Source: Labia minor (Eukaryota > Arthropoda > Insecta > Dermaptera > Spongiphoridae). Taken from it: DNA of 64,000 nucleotides. Positions within the stretch are counted from its first letter, which is position 1; the number at the start of each line of letters is the position of its first letter. A program made the position numbers and the translations under genes. Location: positions 69,927,267 to 69,991,266 of the forward strand of contig OY720346.1 in NCBI GenBank assembly GCA_963082975.1, in the 5' to 3' direction. Positions 55,550 through 64,000 of the stretch are shown in pieces. The notes beneath the pieces are model-generated. The model saw only the letters and a program-made list of their open reading frames with translations. It was not told the origin of the DNA and ran no database searches.

Positions 55550-56035
55550 AATTACCATATATTTATTTGAATTAAGACATTATTGTAAAGAAATGTTAAT
55601 ATTTAACTGTTGACATAATAGTTTTCTGAAAGGAGATACAAAAATATCCACGACAAATAATTATTTCCGATAAAAAAAAATACTTGATGATAAATTAATT
55701 TAATAGATTTGTTTGTGAATTTGTACCTTTCTCTATTTAGCATTTTAAGACGGGAATAATGGAGGAAAAAACAATTAAAACCGGAAATTCATTCATTTAA
55801 GAAAAGACTATCAAGTTAGAAAATCTTTATAATCATAAAGTCTAAAAATATTTGAAATCAGATCAATGTATTGTTTTCAATTGATTGCAAAATCAATTTT
55901 TAAACAAAAAAATAATAATAATTAATTGTTTAGTTTGATTAATTTATTATTATTATTATTAATTTAATTTTAATAAATTATTTTAAGAGTTAGGAAGAAA
56001 CATTAATTTATTATTTTTCTTTTGTAATTATATAG
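55550..56035. other. AT-rich spacer
   Basis: Nothing was recognised. Confidence 0.45.
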
Positions 56036-56528
56036 AACCTGGTTCGCCGAGTCGCCGCTCGGTACTTTAAAAAATTTATTCCTTATGACCTATGAATATT
56101 TAAGATTAAGATTATTATTTAAAATGAAGGAACGACAAAATATATGAAACAATTTCAAATAATTTAAAAGAACATAAATTAAAAAAAATAATCATAAAAC
56201 ATACAGCCCTTAAGTATTAATGCACTGAAAGACAGAAAAGTATGGCATGTGGATATAACATAATATATATTTCGTAATTTGATTAGAAAATATTATTAAA
56301 ATAAATATTAATAATGATATTTTATTTATAATATTTTTTTATTTAAGGAAGCGCTCTCCGCGTTGCCCGGTGCCAATTTTTTTTTTTATTATTAAAATTT
56401 CTATTTTAAATTAAGAAAAAACTAACAAAGATAATTTTTCCAAGGCTGAAACCAATAGAGATCGATTTTTCTTTATAAATATTATCTATGGTGTGAAAAT
56501 ATTTCAAAAATACAAATATATATATATA
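56036..56528 (-). repeat. Family H copy 8
   Basis: On the minus strand it ends ACCGAGCGGCGACTCGGCGA and ACCAGGTTC, where ACCGAG..CTCGG forms the 3' hairpin. CATAATATATATTTCGTAAT, GGAAGCGCTCTCCGCGTTGC and AAGAAAAACTAACAAAGATA are the other landmarks. Confidence 0.75.
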
Positions 56529-57249
56529 TATAAGTATATCTATGAAATTGTGCCTTGATTGTTTTTTTCCATAACCTAAATTAAAAGTCAATGAATTACG
56601 GAGGATTAGGTAGCAAAATAAATAGATATTTTTTCAGATGATTAAGCTCCGTTGAAGCAATAAGCAAAAATCTTTCCGTTGATTATTGGTCAAACGGTAT
56701 AATAAAGATGGCCAAAGTTGAAATAAGGCCAGGAGGAGACAGTCATCTGCGCTTATCGGTTTCGTAGAGGACCGATGTGAAAAAAACATACCTCCTTTAT
56801 CCAAAACATTATATTTATAATGATGAATATATTGGAGTGAATGAATGGTGGAAAATTAAGAGTGTGAGAGCCTAGTTCTCAAGGGATAACCAACAGACCT
56901 AGTTCACGAATAGTAGATATACCAATTGCATCAAAAGAAAACAAAAGAACAACAAAACGAAATCGACGACAGTTCAGTTGAATGATTAACTAAATGAGAT
57001 GAGAAAAATAAATAAGAATTTAAGTGTCATTTTTATTTATCAAATGGAAAGATTTTCTTTTATGAAGAAAAACAAAACAAAATACATCTGTTAATTGAAT
57101 CTCTGCATCATCACTTGATGGACTCGATTGAAAGAACAATATAAATATATCGTATATATCGGTATAAATAAATATGATATAATAAATAATTAAAAAGCAT
57201 ATTTTAGGTTCTTAACCATTTCCAGTTCATACTTTAAGTTAAGTTCGCC
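56529..57249. other. Spacer with a mildly GC-richer block (56640-56960)
   Basis: CCAGGAGGAGACAGTCATCT and CCTAGTTCTCAAGGGATAAC stand out against the AT background. Neither strand gives a frame I recognise. A minus-strand ATG...GAG|GTATGT (56793) could be a small first exon but is unsupported. Confidence 0.3.
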
Positions 57250-57402
57250 TAAACCATAGATTCCCATAGTGGTCTATTTGGACCCCTGGGGGTCTATTTT
57301 AACCTCCGGGGGTCCAAAAAAAAAGTAAATCGTTTTTCCGACACATTTTTTGATTTTTTCCCAATATGTCTCTAAAAAAAAGTTAGGGAACCTATGGTCT
57401 AA
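57250..57402. mobile_element. Short hAT-like MITE
   Basis: The tips are inverted: AAACCATAGATTCCC (left) and the inverse of TAGACCATAGGTTCCC (right). The core has GACCCCTGGGGGTC and CTCCGGGGGTCC palindromes and TTTTTCCCAATATGTCTCTA. There is no frame. Confidence 0.6.
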
Positions 57403-57477
57403 ACGCGTATAAATTTTGATATTAAAAAAATTCTTACATGTATTTATTTTTTTTTTATTTTAAAACAATATAAAAAA

Positions 57478-57933
57478 TGAGCTGTGGCCAGGCATAGAAC
57501 CGTCCGACGATATCAAATTAATTAATTTTATTTCATCAACATTATATATATAAAGTATAAAAAAAATATTTTTAAAACTTGAATTAAAATGACTAAATTA
57601 TATTATCTTGGTTTTTATTTTTAGTTGAATTACTCAATTGTTAATTACTAATATATTTTCAGTGAAATATTTTCCGACAATGAATATAAAATTAATACTT
57701 TGTAAACTACCACTCCCGGTTTCCGAATTTACACCAAAAGTTGATGAATTCATGCTACTGATGCATTAAGTAAATATACCTAATTTTATCAAAATCCGTT
57801 CAGCCGGTTAAGGTATACAAGTGTATACGGACACACAATGGACAGATGGACGGACGTACAGAGGGACAGATATTATGCTAAAAATACTTTTTCTGTTAAC
57901 AAAATGTATGATTCGTGGAGATATGTGAAATTT
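57478..57933 (-). mobile_element. Family B copy B9 (subfamily 2), 5' truncated
   Basis: It has GAGCTGTGGCCAGGCATAGA (3' hairpin region, left), the subfamily block TTTTCCGACAATGAATATAA, the ACCACTCCCGGTTTCCGAAT box and a GGACGGACGTACAGAGGGAC microsatellite. It stops at GGAGATATGTGAAATTTG. Confidence 0.78.
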
Positions 57934-58640
57934 GCTTTCCTAACAGAAGGTCAGAAAAAATTAAATATTTTGATGTTATTTAGAGTTGTAAAAATATTTT
58001 TGATATTCATTAAAATTGATGCAAGTCGGTTGCTTTTACAACTCCAGCAAGAATTAGTAAATAAAAATAAATACTAATATTTATAAAATATAATTAAACA
58101 AAAAATACATATTATAAAAATGCATGGTATGAAAAAAGGTTTATTTTTTTATATGTACATATTAAAATAAGTAAAGTAACAAAAAAGAGAAAATAATATT
58201 ATAAACAGACAAAAAATATATCATACCATTGAATTTATTTAAAATTATGTGAGTTCATGTGAAATAAATCCACCATACTATTATATATATATTTATAAAA
58301 AAAAAAAATTAACATAAAATGAAAGTTTTCATTTAATGTAGAATTTAAATAAACTTTTAATATTATAAAGAGTGAGGTTTTTAATATATATATATATATA
58401 TTAATATATATGGTAAGATAATAATTTAAAAAAAAATTTGTGAAAGGGAGCTATTATAAAACATTTGTTGTTTTGTTTTTTTGTTTGTAATTTATATAAT
58501 AGAAATCGAAAATAATCAGGATATCGAGAGTTATTTTGATTTAATGATAATTTAGAGAACAAAAAAAAAAATAATATAATATAAATGTTATAAAATAGAA
58601 ATGGTTTATTAGTTGAAGTAGAATTAGACGATAGTTTTCT
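57934..58640. other. AT-rich spacer
   Basis: Nothing was recognised. Confidence 0.45.
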
Positions 58641-58815
58641 TAAAGAAAGCGGTAATTCATGGTCATTGGGTGTTGGTCTGTTGGTTGCCCAGTAAAAACA
58701 TTCACTGAACTACGAGGCCATATAATAAATGTTGGGCGTTCAAGTCTCTAACGACACACCGAAATGGGATTAAGGACGGCACTAATCCTAACAACACAAC
58801 TCAACAGTACAAGGA
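58641..58815 (+). repeat. Possible tRNA-like SINE fragment
   Basis: TGGTCTGTTGGTTGCCCAG (weak A box) and GGGCGTTCAAGTCTCTAAC (B-box-like) lie about 50 nt apart, followed by GGGATTAAGGACGGCACTAA. The GC content is above its surroundings. I found no second copy. Confidence 0.3.
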
Positions 58816-59203
58816 TTTAAACACATTGAAATAAAATATGAATATTATCATATTTTAAATCAGTTGAAACATAACAATAATAATTTTAATTAATAATTAT
58901 TTTGAGGAATTAGAAACTTTTTTTTTTTTTTCAAAAAAATCTAAATATGTTTAGATGAGTTAATTATTTTTTAATTTTATTTGTTCAAAATATTGTTATT
59001 AATAAAATTTTCTTTTCAAATATTTTTCAATAAAAAGGCTACATATTTTCTCATATCACTAACATTAATAGAATATATAAACAGTTTATATCATATATTT
59101 TTTCCTTCTCATAATAATGATCTTATATTGATCTTAATTTAATTAAAATAATTATTCTTTTTTTTTATAAAAGGAGGGTTGTTAATTTTAATTATATGTT
59201 TTT
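58816..59203. other. AT-rich spacer
   Basis: Nothing was recognised. Confidence 0.4.
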
Positions 59204-59816
59204 ACTCTCTCGCCAAAGTATTGCGATCACTAAAATTTTCGATGTTGAGATTTTGATGTTTTTATTTTGAAGGTTCCTAAATCATTTTCACTAAAGTTGA
59301 GAAAAATGTCTGTGTGTATGTGTCTGTAGACAAGATTACGCGAAAACGGTTTGTGCTAGAATCATGAAATTTGGTACATGGGCATTATTCAAAATTCGTA
59401 GTTTTCTATCAACTTTTGAGAAATGTAGCTCAACCGGAAAAGGGTCATTATCTACCACGTTTTTATTTATTTTCCTCTAAAGTGACCGTAAAAATAAAGA
59501 TATATGTTTGATAGTTTTTCACCTGATTAAAAATTGTATAAAACTGCTATATATAGAATTTCAGCTTGATTGAATAGCTGAAAGTCCCAGAATTAATTTT
59601 TTAACACTGCAAATCTCACGCGCCAACACGTGATGTGGTGCCATCAAGAAAAAGTCAAACAGTCGCTTGTTTAATAAATATTATTTATATATATAATATA
59701 ATTTTTAATTATAATTTTAATTTATAATTTATAATCAATTAAATTTAATTTAAATATAATATATTTGTTAATTAATTCAATTCAAATTCCGCGATAGTCG
59801 AGTGGAGACACTCCAG
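59204..59816 (+). mobile_element. Family A copy A17, full length
   Basis: It starts TTTACTCTCTCGCCAAAGTA, then GATGTTGAGATTTTGATGTT, the microsatellite GTCTGTGTGTATGTGTCTGT, GAAATTTGGTACATGGGCAT and CCGGAAAAGGGTCATTATC; it ends GAGTGGAGACACTCCAG. It is the only full-length, uninterrupted plus-strand copy. Confidence 0.9.
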
Positions 59817-61404
59817 CTTATTTATAATATAAATACAATTAATTAATTAGAATTAAAAATAAACATCCTTATTTAATTTTAATAAGTCAAAAGTTACAGT
59901 GCGATATGTGTAATTTTGTACATATTAGGAACTTGTATCTCGAATAATTAAATGATAGTTTAATAAATGAATATTATGTGTATGTATATACTATAAGGCA
60001 TTGATGATAAGGCATTTAGAATGTCTGTATATAAGTTCCATACAATACAAATAAATAAAATAGTTTATTTATTCATGATATATAATATTAATTGATATAT
60101 TATATTCAAATTAGATTCAAATGCGTTAATTTATTTATAAGTATTAAGTTGTATTATATTCTATCAATTTAGTATGCAAAAGAATAATTAAATCAGATTA
60201 TAGATTGTTTTTAGATTGTTTTTTGTCACAAGAATATTTCATAAAAAAATTTCATTTATTTTATAAAATTAATTAATTTTTATCTAAAAGGTGTCAATTC
60301 ACTATTTATATTAATTCTAATAAATAAATAATGATCAATTCATTATTATTATTATTGGTATATATTATTTATAGGATAAACTCGTTGAAAAGAAAAGAAA
60401 ACATGAAATTCTTGGTTAGAAAATTACACATCAATGATGAAATTAAATTTCTAGAAGATGTTTTCTATGCCCAACATTAAGCCCTGAGGTAGATGAGAGT
60501 AATGATGAAGATTGCTAAATTAGGAAATATTAATACTTAAATCTTAATGAAAGCCGAGTATAAGTGCCAAGATAGAATAAAGATTAGTAAATCGGTGATT
60601 TATCCGCAATAAATAAATAAAAAATTGGAGAAAATGCAATTAATTTGATTTATAAATTTAAAAGAAATTTACATTTTATTTATAATTAAATATTATAATG
60701 GTTTATTCCTACACTTAAAATATCGACGTAAACTAATCTATGATATAATTAACTAATTTGGTTTAAAAATAATAAAAATTTTTAGCATTTAGGTATATTA
60801 TTATGAATAAATAATTTTCTTGCGCAATTGAATTTTATGAAATGATTATTTTTTCGTGTATAATTAATAATCTTATTGAATAATTATTTTTTTTTAAATC
60901 TTTTAAAATTAGCAATTTTTCTATGAGAACTTTTAATATTATAATGATATTTTTAATTTTTATATTAAATAATTTCAAACATTATATTCTAAAAGAAAAA
61001 CAATACTTTTAAATAAATTTTAATTTTTTTTTTTAAATTTTGGGTTATATAACATTCAGCAAGTATTTCATCTTAATTTCATAATTATTATTCTCATTTA
61101 GGTGAACTTATTTCTCAAACTATTATGGAATATAATTACTTATACATAAATTTTTTTTTGTTTGTAATTTATCCCAAATGAGAACATGAAAATTTTTTCC
61201 CATTCCAATCAAAAATAATAATAGAATAATATTTAAAAATATTTTTATATATTTAGAAATATATAATGAAATAAATTGGAACTAACTATAAATAGTACTA
61301 ATATAAATGTTTATAAAGTGAGTTTTAATTTAGTTTTAGAGAATTTAATCTTTAACTATTTAATTAATATTATTATGTATTATAATTTAAAGTACAATTC
61401 TTTA
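59817..61404. other. Long AT-rich spacer
   Basis: 60350-60600 is slightly less AT-rich, with no coding frame I can defend. No repeat landmark was found. Confidence 0.45.
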
Positions 61405-61845
61405 TTATCTGGTTTGGCTGGTAATATTAATACATGGTTAAAATAATTTAAAAGTACATAAATTAATAAAAAAATAGCCATAAAACATACCCTCCTTAAA
61501 CTTACGTATTAATGCACTGAAAGACAGAAAAGTATGGCCCGTGAATATAATATAATATAATATATATTTCGCAATTTTATTTTATTTATTTTTCTAATAT
61601 TTTTTATTTAAGGAAGCGCTGTCTGACGTAGTTGCTGACGTCATTTAAATTTACTATATTAAATTAAGAAAAAACTAATAAACATGAATTTTTCCGAGAC
61701 TGAAACCAATACAGATCGATATTTCTTTATAAAACCTATCTATTGTGTGAATTTCAAATAACTCCTTCTAGCGGTTTAATATATCAAAAATTCAAATATA
61801 TACATATATACAATTTTTGCTAGTATAATAAGATAAGATATAATA
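61405..61845 (-). repeat. Family H copy 9
   Basis: On the minus strand: ATCTTATTATACTAGCAAAA, GATAGGTTTTATAAAGAAAT, TTTATTAGTTTTTTCTTAAT, GACGTCAGCAACTACGTCAG and TTTCAGTGCATTAATACG. The 3' hairpin is missing. Confidence 0.75.
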
Positions 61846-62669
61846 TATAAATCAATGCATTTGCATGACTACACATATTTATAATAAATAAATATTATTA
61901 TTGATTGATTTTGGAACTTATCTCATATTGATTTTTTTTTTATTTTTCAAATATAACTATACAAGATAAATCTTTAGGGCACTGGGGTTAGAGGTGAAAG
62001 AGGTCAGTCACCGGGTGTTTATAAAAGGAAGCAAAAATTAATAAATGGGCATAAAGAATAGGACTAGAATCGAGGCCACTTTCACTGTTATGGGAAGGTC
62101 GCTGTTCGGTAAACTATGTTCTAACTCAAACGTATTAATTATTCAGCCGATTTGGAACAATTGCAAATGTGCAAGTGATGGTGAGATAACAGAAGGAATA
62201 ATAATCCTTCCAATTAGCTAATAACATTTTTTTCTTTTTAAAAATGTACTTTAATAATTAATAAATAATAAAACTCTTAGTGTAATTTTTTTTAATAATA
62301 GTTAAAAAAAAATTGTGTATTAAAAAAAATAATATATAAAATTTATAAAATAATTTAAAAATGAAATCATTTGAATTAATCGATTTGTTATTGATAATCT
62401 ATCTATTCAAAGCTTTCAAGCATGAAGATTAAAAAAGTTGACTTACCAATTGAAAATGAAAAAAAAAACAATTCTACTCAAAAGGTTTGTGAATCTTACC
62501 TGAAATCAGAGAAAAAAAAATAATTATAAAAAAGTGTTTAAGATATATAATTAAATCATTAAGAATAAATGAATGTTACAAAAAAGTGATTTTCAAACAG
62601 ATTATTTAAGAAGTTAGATCTAGGTAATATTATAAACAACAAAAAACCTTGTTTAATTTGTATTTCAAA
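61846..62669. other. Spacer; GC-richer patch at 61975-62130
   Basis: GGCACTGGGGTTAGAGGTGA, GTCAGTCACCGGGTG and GGTCGCTGTTCGGTAAACTA are unlike the background but show no frame or known motif. They may belong to an undescribed repeat. Confidence 0.3.
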
Positions 62670-62840
62670 AATCAAAAAAAAAAAAAAACAAAACAAAACA
62701 AAACAACGAAGGTATTTAAATGAAAATAATCAACCAATTCCTTCACTCTATTAGAGAACCAAAAAGATTTATAAAATGTTTAAGGCTGGTAGAGTTTTAC
62801 ACAAAAATAATGGATATCTTCTTTAATAATCCAAAAAAAT
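62670..62840 (+). repeat. Family K copy 3 (partial)
   Basis: ATGAAAATAATCAACCAATT, TAAGGCTGGTAGAGTTTTAC and GGATATCTTCTTTAATAATC match 52785-52929 closely, much more closely than the two longer K copies match each other. Confidence 0.8.
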
Positions 62841-62884
62841 CTGGAGTGTCTCACAAAATTTCAATTGGGTTAAATAACATAAAT
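62841..62884 (-). mobile_element. Family A copy A18, 3' tip only
   Basis: CTGGAGTGTCTCACAAAATT then CAATTGGGTTAAATAACATA. It has the same junction with K as A16. About 15 nt (CCATTCGACTATCTCG-like) are missing after GTGTCTC. It is cut off by the LINE. Confidence 0.85.
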
Positions 62885-64000
62885 AGGTGAGTGAACTCGG
62901 TGCTGGTCGGACGTGCGTCGCATCGCTGCTGAATCCTATCCGATTTCCTTGGGATATTTGTTAAAAACGGCAGTAAGTTTTATATCATCTTACTCATTTT
63001 GAAGTGCTCTTTCAAATGGAGCACATTTAGAGTCAATTGCTGCCAAGGTGGATACGATGAGCCCTGAATGGTTAATTCTCGGTATTGAGATTGATGGGTC
63101 TATGGACTCATTAATAAATTTAGTTTAGTGTTAATCATTCTTAATGATAATGACTATTATTTTTATTTTTAAATTTTTTTCTAACTAAGCCGAGCCAGGG
63201 TTCATCGTTCTACCAAGCAAGTACCCCACTCCATCTCCCCCCTCTACCACTCCGGTTTTAAACCCTTTATCTATTTATATATTTCTATTAACATCTAATC
63301 CCGATTAATATTTACTAATATTATCAAACAAATAAATAACACTTTCCTTTATCCTATCAGTGGCATGTGTCGGGCGGTTCGGTTTACGCGCTGGGAGATC
63401 TTACCTTTTCCCTGAGGGGCTCATAACTAGTGAGCATATGGTTTGGCAACCATGAGGTCCCGTGCCATATCTAGTATTACTTCCACTTACTTGTACTAGA
63501 TATCTTTCTTTTATCTTTCCTATCTGGCCTCACTTGGCCAACTCTTGTTTCTTCCGACCCCGATGCTATTAGGTTTGCGAGGGCTAGGGGTTTTTTCATT
63601 TCTTACTGTTTACTCTCTCTTCTCTTGGGCAGGTCTCCACGCGACCTATAAATAAAGTGTGATCCAAGAAAGCAACGGGAAACTACTTGGATTATTCTTC
63701 CCTTGAAAACTTCAATGATAGCAAGCAAAATTAACCACGGCCCCGAGTATCGGCGTCCCTTAAATGGGACAGGGGTGCTAAGAATCTCCGAGCTTGCTTC
63801 AAAGAAATCTCTCAAAATTGCAACATGGAACGTCAGGAGCCTGCTACAGTCAGGAAAACTAACAAACGTAATCCAGGAAATGAGTCGTTTAAATATCAAA
63901 ATACTCGGAATCAGCGAAACCAAGTGGCCTGGAACAAAAAAGTTTAAATCTAACGACCATCTTGTTTTTTGTTCTGGGGGAGAGGATAATGTTAAACAAA
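62885..64000 (+). mobile_element. Non-LTR retrotransposon (LINE), 5' part, runs off the edge
   Basis: The start is inferred where family A stops (GTGAGTGAACTCGGTGCTGG follows). An 0.8 kb, comparatively GC-rich 5' untranslated region includes GTGGCATGTGTCGGGCGGTT and CTCTTCTCTTGGGCAGGTCT. It precedes an endonuclease ORF open at the window edge. Because the 5' region is long and the ORF unbroken, this may be a full-length or young insertion; most LINE copies are 5' truncated. Confidence 0.82.
63715..64000 (+). CDS. LINE ORF, N-terminus with AP-endonuclease domain (partial)
   Basis: The frame opens at ATG 63715 (MIASKINHGPEYRRPLNGTG) and is still open at 64000, so it is 95 residues of a longer protein. 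From residue ~41 it reads KIATWNVRSLLQSGKLTNVI, QEMSRLNIKILGISETKWPG and DHLVFCSGGEDN. TWNVRS supplies the conserved Asn and SETKW the conserved Glu of the apurinic-type endonuclease of non-LTR retrotransposons. These residues nick target DNA so that reverse transcription can begin. The ATWNVRSL...GK...V..EM.RL...ILGISETKW pattern is that of elements often labelled RTE-like or 'craniofacial development protein 2-like'; the clade is an inference. The reverse transcriptase should follow beyond the edge. No stop or frame shift is visible. Confidence 0.88.
   Translation, partial: MIASKINHGPEYRRPLNGTGVLRISELASKKSLKIATWNVRSLLQSGKLTNVIQEMSRLNIKILGISETKWPGTKKFKSNDHLVFCSGGEDNVKQ

Noticed and set aside
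55297-55551. 84-residue minus-strand frame
   Set aside because: It runs through the two arms of the palindromic MITE G1; its two halves are mirror translations.
63603-63923. 106-residue minus-strand frame near the right edge
   Set aside because: It lies opposite the LINE endonuclease frame, which has clear family motifs.

Overview
This window is very AT-rich, intron- and transposon-dominated nuclear DNA from an animal, most likely an arthropod or a related invertebrate. Three things point that way: a class I myosin gene cut by spliceosomal introns, at least six mariner lineages, and DINE-1-like (HINE) repeats. I cannot name the species. No bacterial gene, rRNA, stand-alone tRNA, CRISPR array, LTR element or virus-like element was recognised.

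Host gene. Four exons on the minus strand (10883-11053, 5647-5813, 2039-2255, 1852-1937) join in frame and encode about 213 consecutive residues of a myosin I motor domain, most like the long-tailed Myo1e/f group. Every junction has GT-AG ends and matching phase. The six-frame open reading frames hid most of this, because each exon is short. The 3' part of the gene (converter end, IQ motif, tail) must lie beyond the left edge. The 5' motor exons were not found in the 53 kb to the right, so either the next intron is huge or I missed small exons.

Repeat landscape. (1) Family A (18 copies, about 620 bp), family B (9 copies, about 630 bp) and family J (1 copy) share a plan typical of non-autonomous Helentrons: a 5' end after a T run, a GTCT/GTCY microsatellite, a conserved AAATTTGGTA box, and, in A and B, an inverted copy of the 5' motif followed by a small 3' hairpin. 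(2) Family H is an abundant 0.5-0.9 kb repeat that ends in a hairpin. (3) Mariner elements of six terminal-repeat types are all internally deleted, and two are palindromic foldbacks. (4) There are hAT-like MITEs, a Tigger/pogo remnant, long inverted-repeat elements flanked by TTAA, and a tRNA-derived SINE with target-site duplications. (5) A non-LTR retrotransposon enters at about 62885, and its endonuclease ORF runs off the right edge.

Layout. 1-11053: myosin exons with repeat-filled introns (H, A, B, three mariners, hAT). 11054-22831: mariners, A, B and J, with deep nesting at 16-19 kb. 22832-26205: a 1.86 kb inverted-repeat element, the Tigger remnant and a mirrored A-E junction. 26206-36600: further mariners and a cluster of A copies. 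36601-46455: SINEs, hAT, and a three-layer nest at 42-43.6 kb. 46456-64000: mostly featureless AT-rich DNA with A copies, inverted-repeat MITEs, a duplicated K-A segment and the LINE.

Nothing here acts as a pathway. The value of the window lies in insertion order, in repeated formation of foldback and end-fused transposons, and in a hidden host gene.
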